Below, piece after piece: positions 25,891-34,639 of a stretch of DNA of 64,000 nt. Position 1 is the first letter of the stretch. Each line of letters begins with the position of its first letter. The notes below the pieces were generated by a model that ran no database searches, had not been told where the DNA came from, and was given only the letters and a program-made list of their open reading frames with translations. The DNA is from Aphanizomenon flos-aquae FACHB-1287 (GTDB lineage: Bacteria; Cyanobacteriota; Cyanobacteriia; Cyanobacteriales; Nostocaceae), in assembly GCF_014698755.1 (NCBI RefSeq), contig NZ_JACJTO010000004.1:1-64000 (forward strand), read 5' to 3'. The position numbers and the translations under genes were made by a program.

Positions 25891-26757
25891 ATGAATACAA
25901 TGCCTAATAATTATTTGACATCAAATCAGAATCAAAATCAACAAGATATTAAACTGTTGGTTTTAGATATAGATGGGACAATTACTGGACATTCTAATAC
26001 TATTAGTAACACTGTCAAACAAGTTATTGCTGCAGTGCGGGACAAGGGAATTAAAGTAGCTATAGCCACAGGAAGAATGTATTGTTCCGCTTTGCGATTT
26101 CATCAGGAAATTGGCTCTACACTGCCTTTAGTAGCTTATCAGGGTGCTTGGATTCAAGATCCCAATACTGACAAAATTCACCGTCATTTGCCTGTATCTA
26201 GCGAAATTGCCTACCAACTACTAGAATACTTTGAACAGCCAAATTTGCGATCGCTCCTCTCAGTCCATTTTTACATCAATGATCAGCTTTATGTCCGAGA
26301 AATCACCAAGGAAACGGAAAGTTATCAACAACGCTGTGGTGTGAATGCTATTCCCGTCGGTGATTTACGTCAATTATTAGATCATCAACCCACTAAAGTT
26401 TTAGCTTTGTGTGATGATGCAAATTTAATTCAACAACTTTTAGCTAATTTACGCTCTAAATATAAGCCCACAGAATTATATATGACAACATCTGTGCCTA
26501 GCTTCTTAGAAGCAGCTAATACTCATGTTAATAAAGGCAATGCAGTCCGGTATCTAGCTGAAGAAATGCTAGGTTTAGAAAGTCATAATGTCATGACTAT
26601 TGGTGATAATTTCAACGACGTAGAAATGCTAGACTATGCTGGTATTAGCGTGGCCATGGGCAACGCACCAACAGAAGTTCAAGCGATCGCAGATTGGGTA
26701 GCGCCTAGTGTAGAATTAGATGGTGCAGCAGTAGCAATTAAAAAATTCTTACTTTAA
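25891..26757 (+). CDS. Cof-type HAD family hydrolase
   Basis: 288 residues. HAD motif I is LLVLDIDGTITGHS (residues ~24-37), motif II region IKVAIATGRMY, and motif III/IV MTIGDNFNDVEMLDYAGISVAMGNA. The large C2-type cap between residues ~95 and 210 marks the Cof subfamily (YbjI/YidA type). These hydrolyse sugar phosphates or flavin precursors such as FMN; the substrate cannot be predicted. An N-terminal Asn/Gln-rich ~20-residue extension precedes the fold. Confidence 0.92.
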   Translation: MNTMPNNYLTSNQNQNQQDIKLLVLDIDGTITGHSNTISNTVKQVIAAVRDKGIKVAIATGRMYCSALRFHQEIGSTLPLVAYQGAWIQDPNTDKIHRHLPVSSEIAYQLLEYFEQPNLRSLLSVHFYINDQLYVREITKETESYQQRCGVNAIPVGDLRQLLDHQPTKVLALCDDANLIQQLLANLRSKYKPTELYMTTSVPSFLEAANTHVNKGNAVRYLAEEMLGLESHNVMTIGDNFNDVEMLDYAGISVAMGNAPTEVQAIADWVAPSVELDGAAVAIKKFLL

Positions 26758-26777
26758 TTAAACATCTACACATAAGA

Positions 26778-26820
26778 AAAGACACCGACGACTGGCCGTG
26801 TTTCGTCTCGGTGTCTTCTC
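26778..26820. terminator. Terminator between HAD hydrolase and DALR gene
   Basis: AAGACACCGA pairs with TCGGTGTCTT, extended inward by GAC/GTC past one bulged base. On the minus strand the stem is followed by TTCTTATG after TTTT, so it most likely ends the DALR-protein transcript; it can also act for the plus-strand HAD gene, 20 bp upstream. Confidence 0.7.
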
Positions 26821-26919
26821 TAAATTTCTCTCCTCACACACACCTGTAATTATAGATGAGGTTGTTTATTTTGTCAATAGATATTTTCAAAGTTTTTGTA
26901 AAGTTGTCGTGAATATCCA

Positions 26920-27810
26920 TTAAAGTTCTACGGGTGCGACAATCCCCAACTTATCTTCTAATACAGACCTTAAGACCAACTGAGTCAAGATCAGCAATCC
27001 CAATCTCCCCTGAGCTAATTCTGGAGAATGAATTTTCACTTCCCCCCAAATCCGACAACTAGACCAGAACCTCTCAAAAGCTTGACTCAAATTTATACCT
27101 GCTTTTTCCCAGTTAATAGAACTGCCGCTATCAGTACAAACTAAATTATCCACCACTTTAACTAATTGATGAATAAGAAAACTCTCATCAGGGTGATTAA
27201 GCCTAAGTTTTTGATCACTATTGAGCCAAGGTATAGCTTTTGCAGATAGAAATATTTTAACATCTGTAATATCAAGTTCAATTAATCTTTCTTGGTGTGC
27301 TAGACGCAATAGAGAAAAACAGCGTGAGTAAGCGTATTGAATGTTAAAAATTGTTAATGAATTAGTTAATTGGTAATGGGGATCACAAGTTATTTTTTCC
27401 TTAAGTGGAAATTGTTCCAGGTTCCAGTTCTCATTTCTGTTGACAGTGAAACAATGTAACCAATCTGCTAAAGTAGAATCCATAAGTTCTACATAAATCC
27501 AACCGGGGGAAACTACTTGGACATTAAATAAACTATTGCTATTTTGGGATAAATGCCCAGCAATCGCCTCAGCAATTTTCATCGCTGGTGAATTTTGAGA
27601 TTTTGATATTCTCATAGCTACACCAGAGATATATAAAATTTTCTGATTGTATCCTCCCTGGTAGAGAGGGATATTTCTCCCTTTTATGCCTGTAACTTCT
27701 TCATTATTAGTAGAAACACCGAGAGAAGACGCTAGATAACCATTTACTAACCGTTTAATTGATGTACACCCCATCAAATGTAGTTTATACAACACGTATC
27801 CCTTTGTCAA
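26920..27810 (-). CDS. DALR anticodon-binding domain protein (ArgRS C-terminal domain paralogue)
   Basis: Up to 296 residues. The C-terminal half resembles the DALR anticodon-binding domain of class Ia synthetases: LTIFNIQYAYSRCFSLLRLAHQER, DESFLIHQLVKVVDNL, LSQAFERFWSSCRIWGE and RLGLLILTQLVLRSVLEDKLGI. The N-terminal half has an Arg-tRNA-synthetase-like additional domain (SPAMKIAEAIAGHL, VQVVSPGWIYVEL), but the HIGH and KMSKS catalytic core is absent. It is therefore not a synthetase; a tRNA-binding or regulatory role is inferred. The start is uncertain: TTG 27810, GTG 27795 and ATG 27774 are all possible. Confidence 0.75.
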   Translation of the reverse strand: MTKGYVLYKLHLMGCTSIKRLVNGYLASSLGVSTNNEEVTGIKGRNIPLYQGGYNQKILYISGVAMRISKSQNSPAMKIAEAIAGHLSQNSNSLFNVQVVSPGWIYVELMDSTLADWLHCFTVNRNENWNLEQFPLKEKITCDPHYQLTNSLTIFNIQYAYSRCFSLLRLAHQERLIELDITDVKIFLSAKAIPWLNSDQKLRLNHPDESFLIHQLVKVVDNLVCTDSGSSINWEKAGINLSQAFERFWSSCRIWGEVKIHSPELAQGRLGLLILTQLVLRSVLEDKLGIVAPVEL

Positions 27811-27924
27811 AAATTTTAGGTGTGCATCATTTTATCCTGTTCCATCTACCTTGAGATAGAAGTTTACTGATGTCAGGAAAAATCAGAGTAGGATTATATT
27901 TGATGAATAATGTATAAAAAATGG

Positions 27925-27964
27925 GTAATCTTTACTACCCTTGTTGTAAAGTAGGAAGTATAAG
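27925..27964 (+). promoter_or_regulatory. NtcA-type promoter upstream of devH
   Basis: GTA (27925-27927), eight bases, then TAC (27936-27938) exactly matches the NtcA consensus GTAN8TAC. A TATAAG -10-like box at 27959-27964 begins 20 bases after it, close to the ~22-base spacing of NtcA-activated class II promoters. It is ~165 bp upstream of the devH ATG and on its strand. NtcA control of devH is reported for Anabaena; here the site is seen and the regulation inferred. Confidence 0.65.
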
Positions 27965-28105
27965 AAAAAATAGAGAGCAAATTAGCTTTCTATCCCATTG
28001 GAGGGCTGACGCTGTTAGGCGTTAGGCCTACCCCGTTAACACAAAGACACTCCTTGCACTTTTCTTATCACGTCTTTGTTTTCAGCCAAACACTCTTTGT
28101 TACCT

Positions 28106-28825
28106 ATGCAATCTCAATCCTCCTTTTCCGAAGCTTCACGTCCTTTCTTAACTTGGCAGCGTATCCTTGACTGGGCCCAAGAACACTACCGCTGCCGCAC
28201 CTTCAGTAAAGACGAGCGCATTCCAGCTAGACCTGGTTTGCTTTACTTAGTCCAAAGAGGTGCTATCCGCATGGTAGGAACTGCCCAAGTTAGCGCCACT
28301 GCCAGTCAATTAACATCTAGACGCATTAACAGAACTCCAGAAGAAGCTTTCTTGGGTTTTGTGGGAGCAGGACAACCCTTTGAAATTGTTGCTCAATCTC
28401 CATTCACGCTCCAGTCTTACGCCCACGTTGACCAAACAGCCGTTTTGTGGATGTACTGGCATGACCTAGACAACTGGCCTCACTTCCGCCGCGAAGTTAT
28501 GGATGCTTTTAGATATCAGCATCAGCGCAAGTTACTTTGGTTAAGTGCTTTAGGACAACGTCGCACAATTGACCGACTCCTAGGATTTCTCACCTTACTG
28601 ATTGAGGAATATGGAGAGCCCTCAATGAGCGAAACTGATCCTGATGTCATTCGTGGTTATTGCTTACCCTTCCCCCTAACCCATGCCCAAATTGGCAGCG
28701 CCATTGGTTCAACCCGTGTGACTGTCACTCGTTTAATGGGTAAATTACGTCAACGTGGCTTAATTCTCACCCAGGGGGATAATCTAATTTGTCTACCCGC
28801 TGAATCTATCAATAGAGCCAGCTAG
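28106..28825 (+). CDS. devH: CRP-family regulator, DevH-type (heterocyst function)
   Basis: 239 residues from MQSQSSFSEASRPF; a TTG 10 codons earlier is less likely. Residues ~15-150 form a cNMP-type beta domain (DERIPARPGLLYLVQRGAIRMVG, FLGFVGAGQPFEIV). The C-terminal CRP/NtcA-like helix-turn-helix is LTHAQIGSAIGSTRVTVTRLMGKLRQRGLI. It is not NtcA, whose N-terminal sequence differs, but matches my memory of Anabaena DevH, which is needed for the heterocyst glycolipid layer and so for aerobic nitrogen fixation. The rbcR neighbourhood and the NtcA-type site upstream support this. The call rests on recall, not on a search. Confidence 0.8.
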   Translation: MQSQSSFSEASRPFLTWQRILDWAQEHYRCRTFSKDERIPARPGLLYLVQRGAIRMVGTAQVSATASQLTSRRINRTPEEAFLGFVGAGQPFEIVAQSPFTLQSYAHVDQTAVLWMYWHDLDNWPHFRREVMDAFRYQHQRKLLWLSALGQRRTIDRLLGFLTLLIEEYGEPSMSETDPDVIRGYCLPFPLTHAQIGSAIGSTRVTVTRLMGKLRQRGLILTQGDNLICLPAESINRAS

Positions 28826-28953
28826 GACTTAGTTCAAATCTCTAATGAGCAGTAGGTTAATGATGTTGACTGAGAGCTTGCCACTCTCGGACACACCAAT
28901 GGCAGGTATCAGCGGATTCTAACTAGTTCCAGTTAGATAATTAGTTCCTGAAC

Positions 28954-29030
28954 CTACTCCTCATTTTCACCAATCTGTTTGACCACCACAAACAGATTTT
29001 GGGTAATCGGGTATGAAATAAGATGTTTTG
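28954..29030 (-). pseudogene. Remnant of a second PstS-like gene
   Basis: Read on the minus strand, codons before a TAG at 28956-28954 give SYPITQNLFVVVKQIGENEE. The intact gene just upstream has NYPITRNLFVIVKQNGQTDQ at the matching place. Only ~20 codons are recognisable. It suggests decay of a tandem duplicate or an ectopic fragment. The rest of 28826-29206 shows short inverted repeats after devH (TCTAACT/AGTTAGA near 28917) and no gene. Confidence 0.6.
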
Positions 29031-29206
29031 GAAAAAAGTTCTAGAGTGCCTTGATTATGAATACGGCACTCATCACCCTAGAACGACAGGTCCTGCAACC
29101 TGGTTCTAATTATTGTCTTGGCTGTGTAATTGGGTTTAAATAGCCAATTTCCGCTCCCCCCTACAAAACTTTTATCGCTTAGTTCACCTTAGATTATCAG
29201 CAAACC

Positions 29207-30277
29207 TTATTTAATTCTCACAAACCCAGCTTTTTCAATTAATTCTTGATTTTGAGGTGTTGTTAACCAATTGGCATAGGCTTCTCCTGCTTGTTGGTCT
29301 GTTTGACCATTTTGTTTGACAATCACAAATAAATTCCGGGTAATTGGATAATTTCCATTGCGAATATCTTCTGTATTCAATTGGTTACGTTGATTGAGAC
29401 ACTGGGATCTAGGTATTGCTGGTAATTTATAGGGTGTCACGAATTTATCCGTTGTTTGCCCGATTGCCAGGGATTTAATTATACATTGGGGAACAATTTC
29501 TGGTGCGGAAGCATAATAAATTGCACCAGGAGTAATGGCTACTTTTCTGATGGCTTCTGTGGTTGTACCAATATAATTAACGTTTTTAAAGTCCTCTTTA
29601 TTCAGAACATTTTCTACAAAAAAATCTACGCTACCACCTGATTCCTTGCTCCGAGATAGGGGAATAATTGGTAAATTTTCACCTCCTACTTGTTGCCAGT
29701 TAGTAATTTTGCCAGTGTAAATATCTTTAAGTTGAGAAACTGTTAATCCTGGAATATTTAGGTTATGATTAACTGCGATCGCAATTCCATCAATGGCTAC
29801 AGTAATTTCTTTTAAGCTAAATCCTTTAGTTTTAGCAGTTTCGTTTTCTTCTGGTTTAACGGGACGAGAAGATTGAGAAAAAGCTAGTTGATTTGCTATC
29901 AACATTTTAATCCCAGTTCCTGAACCTGGTTTTTCGTTAATGGGTTGGGTATAACGTAAATCAAACTGAGGACAGCTATTTTTGAGGACTGAATCCACAT
30001 CCCGACGGATAGGAGCCCATGTTGTACTACCACCATAACTAAATATACCTTGTGGTAAATTGGGGATTTTACAATCACTGACTGGTGGCGAATTAGGGTT
30101 AATAATGTTGTTACTGGGGTTCTGATTAGTAGAGTTAGTGGTACTAGAATTGTTGTTAATTCGATTGTTGTTAATTCGCGCCCAATGTTCCATTAAAAAC
30201 CAGAAAGCACCAAAGCTTAATCCAGAGGTAAGAACAAGAGATAATAGCAGTGACAGAGTTTCTTTTTTTTGAGACAT
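29207..30277 (-). CDS. PstS-like phosphate ABC transporter substrate-binding protein
   Basis: 356 residues. An N-terminal membrane anchor or uncleaved signal (LSLLLSLVLTSGLSFGAFWFLM) is followed by an Asn/Ser/Thr-rich linker (~35-68). The PstS-like fold then shows FSYGGSTTWAPI, EKPGSGTGIKML, FSQSSRPVK, IAIAVNHNLNIPGLTVSQLKDIYTGKITNW, LSRSKESGGSVDFFVENVL and ITPGAIYYASAPEI. It presumably binds phosphate or another oxyanion at the membrane surface. No permease or ATPase genes are present. It follows a Ser/Thr kinase gene on the same strand by 26 bp, so it may be a sensor or partner of that kinase instead of a transport component (inference). Confidence 0.88.
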   Translation of the reverse strand: MSQKKETLSLLLSLVLTSGLSFGAFWFLMEHWARINNNRINNNSSTTNSTNQNPSNNIINPNSPPVSDCKIPNLPQGIFSYGGSTTWAPIRRDVDSVLKNSCPQFDLRYTQPINEKPGSGTGIKMLIANQLAFSQSSRPVKPEENETAKTKGFSLKEITVAIDGIAIAVNHNLNIPGLTVSQLKDIYTGKITNWQQVGGENLPIIPLSRSKESGGSVDFFVENVLNKEDFKNVNYIGTTTEAIRKVAITPGAIYYASAPEIVPQCIIKSLAIGQTTDKFVTPYKLPAIPRSQCLNQRNQLNTEDIRNGNYPITRNLFVIVKQNGQTDQQAGEAYANWLTTPQNQELIEKAGFVRIK

Positions 30278-30303
30278 GGGTAGTTTCCTGAGTGCTATTG
30301 TTT

Positions 30304-31668
30304 CTAAAGAATTGAAGACATTAATTTATAAACAAGTCGAAATAAAGCGGTTACGGAAATTGAGATTAAGGCAGCCACAATTGCTAAAATAATTACTTGC
30401 TCAATGGCAATATTGCTTCGTAAAAACGGAATAAAAAATATAATTGCAAAACTGACTGCGGGAATAATTAGCAAGTCAAATTTTTCTAACCAGCGTTTAG
30501 TTTGAGCAAAAATTAGACCATTCAAAATTACAGCAGCAACAGTTAAAGTAATGATCGGGTTTTTCACTAAACTAAAAAGAGCAATGGCTATTAATGCCGC
30601 TTCAAATCCGCTAAAAGCAGCCCCAGCTAATAATTCCCAAATAGTAAAAGCTGGTTGAACTGATTTTATTGGTTGTGGTGGTTGTAAATTAGGTGGCTGT
30701 GTTGGTGGTAATACCGTCTGTGCAGATGGGGCAGGAAAAAGAGCTTCTAAGACTTCCTGGGCTGACTGGAAGCGCTGATTAGCAGCCGATAGGAGCATTT
30801 TATCCAAAATAGCAGCTAGTCGGGGGTTAACGCTAATTTGAGAACGCCATTGCCATTGATTAGTATAGGCATCAAATAGCTTATTCGCCTCCTTGCCAGT
30901 AAGTAATGTAATCAGGGTTACAGCCAGGGCATATAAATCTGTAGATGGAAATACTTGATTACCTTGCATTTGTTCTGGGGGTGCAAATCCTAGGGAATAA
31001 ATTCCTGTAGAACTAGAAGAGGTATTAGCAATTAATTTAACTGCGCCAAAATCTAGCAAAAATAGTCTACCATCATAATGGCGGATGATATTAGAAGGTT
31101 TAATATCTCTATGGATAATACCTTTATCATGGATGAACTGGAGAACTGGGAGAATTTCCCTGAGTATTTTTAGGATTTTTAGCTCAGAAAAATTGCCCTG
31201 TTTAGCCAATTCTTCTTCTAGAGTTTGTCCAGAGATATATTCTTGAACTAAATAAAAAAACTGCTCTGACTTATTTATTTTTAGGTTAGGAACTGTAATC
31301 GTAAAAAAAGCAAATAATTTAGGTATTTGCTGATGTTCATTACCTATTTCTTCTAAAACTCCTGCTTCTTGTGTAAATAAAATTCTGGACTTTTCTAAGG
31401 CCTCTTCCGTTAAATTGCCACTTGGTTGAAATTGCTTAACTACACATTGACGCATTCTCGGAGTATCACGATCAATTGCCAAAAAAGCAGCACCAAATCC
31501 TCCAGTAGCCAAAAGTTTAATTGGCAAATATCGGTCACGTAAAATCAGGGGCATACCGCAGTTAGTACAAAATTTTTGCGGTACTGTTTTTAGTGTTTTA
31601 ATGTCGTCTAAATCAGGAAAGTGATTTTGAGGATGTTGACAGTGGGGACGGGTGCAGAAGACTTCCAT
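30304..31668 (-). CDS. Membrane Ser/Thr protein kinase with N-terminal zinc ribbon
   Basis: 454 residues. A four-Cys ribbon (CTRPHC ... CTNCGMPL, residues ~5-40) precedes a Hanks-type kinase domain: GGFGAAFLA, VVKQF with the ATP-binding Lys, IHRDIKPSNI (catalytic Asp), LLDFGAVK (DFG) and APPEQMQG. A Pro/Gln linker (~315-340) leads to four hydrophobic segments at the C-terminus (for example ALIAIALFSLV and IIPAVSFAIIFFIPFL). This is a common cyanobacterial architecture; the kinase sits inside the cytoplasmic membrane with its domain in the cytoplasm. It is probably co-transcribed with the PstS-like gene. Confidence 0.93.
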   Translation of the reverse strand: MEVFCTRPHCQHPQNHFPDLDDIKTLKTVPQKFCTNCGMPLILRDRYLPIKLLATGGFGAAFLAIDRDTPRMRQCVVKQFQPSGNLTEEALEKSRILFTQEAGVLEEIGNEHQQIPKLFAFFTITVPNLKINKSEQFFYLVQEYISGQTLEEELAKQGNFSELKILKILREILPVLQFIHDKGIIHRDIKPSNIIRHYDGRLFLLDFGAVKLIANTSSSSTGIYSLGFAPPEQMQGNQVFPSTDLYALAVTLITLLTGKEANKLFDAYTNQWQWRSQISVNPRLAAILDKMLLSAANQRFQSAQEVLEALFPAPSAQTVLPPTQPPNLQPPQPIKSVQPAFTIWELLAGAAFSGFEAALIAIALFSLVKNPIITLTVAAVILNGLIFAQTKRWLEKFDLLIIPAVSFAIIFFIPFLRSNIAIEQVIILAIVAALISISVTALFRLVYKLMSSIL

Positions 31669-31753
31669 ATTATTTGTGAGTCAGTGGTCAGACAAGTTAC
31701 TGGTCATTAGCAACTGATGGTTAACTAATGACTTTTAACTGGTGACAAGATGT

Positions 31754-32761
31754 TTAACCAACATCAGAACCATTAGGTATTGTCACATTATTTAACACTA
31801 AGTTGATTTGTGACAATTTTAACATATCTTGATTCCAGTTAGGGTTAGCAAACTGAGGTAAGATTTCTCGGCTAAAAGCTTCAGCGGCTTTGGATCTATA
31901 GCGGTTGGGGTTAAATATGAGCCAAAGTGTCCGTTTAACTACGACTCCTTCAATGGGGGCATGGTGGAGGACACCCATTTGTAATTCTTTAGCGATCGCC
32001 GAGGTAGAAACAAAGGCAGCACCTAAACCCGACTGGACAGCGTTTTTAATAGCTTCTATGGAATTTAGTTCCATTTCAAATTTAAACCGTCTAGTATCAA
32101 TATCACAACGGGCAAGAACCTGATCAATAACTTTGCGGATAGTTGATTGGGAGTCAAGAGCAATGAACTGAAGTTTATATAGGTCTTCCTTTTGAATGGT
32201 TTCTAATTTAGCCAAGGGATGGGACGTAGGTAAAATGAGCGCCAATTCATCCTCAGCATAGGGAACAGTTTCTAAAGATTCCCCCAATTCCGTAGGAATT
32301 TCCCCACCAATAATCGCCAAATCAACCTGGCCATTAGACACACTCCAAGCCGTGCGTCTGGTAGAATGGACGTGCAATTGCACAGCCACCTCTGGATATT
32401 TTTGTCGAAATAAACCGATCATTTTCGGTAACAGATAAGTGCCAGTGGTTTGGGAAGCACCAACAATTAATGTTCCTCCTTGGAGATTTTGTAGATCTTC
32501 AATAGCCCGACAGGTTTCCTGACACAAACTGAGGATTTTTTCCCCGTAACTAAGGAGTAAATGTCCAGCTTCAGTTAATTGAGCGCGACGACCACCTCTG
32601 TCAAATAGGGGAACATCCAATTGCCGTTCCAGGTTTTGAACTTGCAAACTCACAGCGGGTTGGGAGACGTAAAGGCTGTCAGCCGCCCGCTTGAAACTCC
32701 CTTCTTGGGCGATCGCTTTGAGAATCCGTAACTGATCTAAAGTAAAAGGAAGGTCAGACAT
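31754..32761 (-). CDS. rbcR: LysR-type regulator RbcR (Ycf30)
   Basis: 335 residues. The N-terminal LysR winged helix-turn-helix is [20 protein letters not shown] followed by [20 protein letters not shown]. The effector-binding domain follows, with [20 protein letters not shown] and [20 protein letters not shown]. It fits the RbcR/Ycf30 type rather than CmpR or NdhR, which are shorter and differ in the effector domain. RbcR-type proteins activate RuBisCO and carbon-fixation genes. It is divergent from the Z-ISO-like gene across ~200 bp, where a shared regulatory region is likely. A degenerate short tandem repeat (31675-31750) follows the stop. Confidence 0.85.
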   Translation of the reverse strand: MSDLPFTLDQLRILKAIAQEGSFKRAADSLYVSQPAVSLQVQNLERQLDVPLFDRGGRRAQLTEAGHLLLSYGEKILSLCQETCRAIEDLQNLQGGTLIVGASQTTGTYLLPKMIGLFRQKYPEVAVQLHVHSTRRTAWSVSNGQVDLAIIGGEIPTELGESLETVPYAEDELALILPTSHPLAKLETIQKEDLYKLQFIALDSQSTIRKVIDQVLARCDIDTRRFKFEMELNSIEAIKNAVQSGLGAAFVSTSAIAKELQMGVLHHAPIEGVVVKRTLWLIFNPNRYRSKAAEAFSREILPQFANPNWNQDMLKLSQINLVLNNVTIPNGSDVG

Positions 32762-32964
32762 AAGGCTTAACCCACAAATAGGAAAGGAGTAACTTTCAAA
32801 ATAAATCCAGATGAATAGTTTGATGACTCACCATGATTTATGGCATTGTTAACATTTAAAGAACTGCTTTTGGCTGACTGCTGGTCGCTAATAGCTTACA
32901 CCAGTTAAGATGTTTACCAGTAGTAGTTCCTTGGAATTTGAATTTTCAATTGATTTGTATATAT

Positions 32965-33681
32965 ATGATCTCCCATCCTTGGTTTACCTCCAGTCATTTT
33001 GTCATACTAGTGTTGCAATTAGTTTTTGCGATCGCCCATAGCGGGGGGGCAGCCTTGCGTCCTTGGGCAGAAAAATACATTGGACCGAGGCTTTATCGCA
33101 TTATCTTTGCATTAATCAGCCTCCCTTTGGCTGTGATCTTAATTGTTTACTTCTTTAATCACCGTTACGATGGTTGGCAACTCTGGCAGGTACAAGGCAT
33201 ACCAGGAGTGGAAGCATTAGTTTGGGTACTATCGGCCATATCCTTTTTATTTTTATATCCTGCTACTTTTAATCTACTAGAAATTGCGGCTATTCAAAAG
33301 CCCCAAGTTAATCTCTATGAAACGGGGATTATCCGTATTACACGACACCCCCAAATGGTGGGACAGGTTATTTGGTGTGTAGCCCATACTTTGTGGTTAG
33401 GTACAAGCTTTACCCTGGTTACCTCTATCGGTTTGGTACTACATCATCTCTTTGGAGTATGGCATGGCGATCACCGTTTAAGTCAACGCTATGGAGAAGC
33501 CTTTACACTTCTTAAACAGCGAACTTCTATTATTCCTTTTCAAGCAATTATTGATGGTCGTCAATCCTTAAATTGGGAAGAATTTTTCCGTCCTGCTTAT
33601 TTAGGAGTTGTCATTTTTACAGGGTTGTTATGGTGGTCACACCCCTTGTTATTGGTGGCAACAAGTGGGATAATATGGTAG
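32965..33681 (+). CDS. NnrU family membrane protein, likely 15-cis-zeta-carotene isomerase (Z-ISO)-like
   Basis: 238 residues from MISHPWFTSSHFV (ATG 32965; TTG 32938 lies upstream). About six or seven membrane segments are visible. Conserved NnrU/Z-ISO-type motifs are FAIAHSGGAALRPWAEKYIGPRLYR, LYETGIIRITRHPQMVGQVIWCVAH, and GVWHGDHRLSQRYGEAF. Plant Z-ISO, a heme-dependent isomerase of the carotenoid pathway, belongs to the NnrU family; His residues here could bind heme. The substrate role is inference; crtP and crtB are elsewhere in the window (59-61.6 kb). Confidence 0.8.
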   Translation: MISHPWFTSSHFVILVLQLVFAIAHSGGAALRPWAEKYIGPRLYRIIFALISLPLAVILIVYFFNHRYDGWQLWQVQGIPGVEALVWVLSAISFLFLYPATFNLLEIAAIQKPQVNLYETGIIRITRHPQMVGQVIWCVAHTLWLGTSFTLVTSIGLVLHHLFGVWHGDHRLSQRYGEAFTLLKQRTSIIPFQAIIDGRQSLNWEEFFRPAYLGVVIFTGLLWWSHPLLLVATSGIIW

Positions 33682-33888
33682 TTGAGTGTGATCCCCAATA
33701 TCAACTAAACATATAAATTTAACAAAACTTTGTGCTGATCAGTTGCTACCAAAACACTGTAAGATGAACTCGAACATATATCCTTAGACTCTTGACTACT
33801 GAGATGGGAAAAAAATTTATCCACCAGAATCAAATGGCTTTTGTTCACCAACTTTTAATATCAAAACCTTATAATCACAAGAGGCATC

Positions 33889-34278
33889 ATGGTGTTGTTA
33901 GTTAATGAAACTACATTTACTAAAGAAGTTTTAGAATCTTCAGTTCCCGTTTTGGTTAATTTTGAAGCCCCCTGGTGTGGACTATGCCGCATCATTCACC
34001 CGCTGCTATCACAATTTCAGACTCAATGTGGTAATGAACTGAAGCTGGTGGGAGTTAATGCTGATCAAAATTTCAAGTTGTCTAATACCTACAGACTAAA
34101 ATCATTACCAACATTACTGTTGATAGAAAAAGGTATAGTAAAACAAAAGCTAGAAGGTTTTCGCAGCAGGGACGATTTACGTTCAGCTTTAGAGGAAATT
34201 AAACTCACCTACACCAGTCACCAGAAAATAGATATAGCAGAGGAAGTCAAGAGTCAGGAGTCAGGAGTCATGAGGTAA
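33889..34278 (+). CDS. Thioredoxin family protein with WCGLC active site
   Basis: 129 residues. The fold shows VPVLVNFEAPWCGLCRIIHPLL with Cys30 and Cys33, VGVNADQN and the cis-proline loop SLPTLLLI. The active site is CGLC instead of the usual CGPC, which would change redox potential. The final ~12 residues (EEVKSQESGVMR) come from an AGTCAGG heptamer array and are not part of the fold. It probably reduces disulfides of partner proteins in the cytoplasm. It lies alone, upstream of ndhF. Confidence 0.9.
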   Translation: MVLLVNETTFTKEVLESSVPVLVNFEAPWCGLCRIIHPLLSQFQTQCGNELKLVGVNADQNFKLSNTYRLKSLPTLLLIEKGIVKQKLEGFRSRDDLRSALEEIKLTYTSHQKIDIAEEVKSQESGVMR

Positions 34279-34345
34279 GAGACAACAAACAACGGACAAC
34301 TGACAACTGACAACGGAGAACTGACAACAAACAACTGACAACAGA
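34249..34345. repeat. Heptanucleotide short tandem repeats (STRR-like)
   Basis: AGTCAGG-type heptamers at ~34250-34275 lead into GACAACT/GACAACA-type units up to ~34345. The first block is translated as the end of the thioredoxin. Such arrays are typical of heterocystous cyanobacteria. Confidence 0.8.
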
Positions 34346-34368
34346 CCAAATATAAAACCATGCTTAAC

Positions 34369-34400
34369 ACCCCACTCAAAGGGTATCGGGTGGGGTATTT
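34369..34400 (+). terminator. Terminator downstream of thioredoxin gene
   Basis: ACCCCAC (34369-34375) pairs with GTGGGGT (34390-34396), followed by ATTTTAT. It ends the transcript after the tandem-repeat tail and upstream of ndhF. Confidence 0.6.
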
Positions 34401-34639
34401 TATCCTCAAGGGTATGTGTCACAATTATGAGCAGTTCTGAAAATTTTCAGTTAACTGAAGTTTGAACTGGGAAAATTCAGGCTAACTTGAAGGTACTGGG
34501 CTATCAGGAGTAGCAGAGGTTAGTCAATAATTTCTACTTCCTAGTCTATAATCCCTAAACAGAAAACCGCACCCGATTGAATTTTCATTTTTTCATCTTC
34601 CCATTTGTTTGTACAGAATTCTAAAAGTAGGCGTTAGTG

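Noticed and set aside
26920-27810. Arginyl-tRNA synthetase
   Set aside because: The length is about half and the HIGH and KMSKS motifs are absent; only the additional and anticodon-binding domains remain.
28106-28825. Assignment of the CRP-family regulator as NtcA
   Set aside because: The helix-turn-helix resembles NtcA, but the N-terminal domain and gene neighbours fit DevH, and NtcA has a different conserved start.
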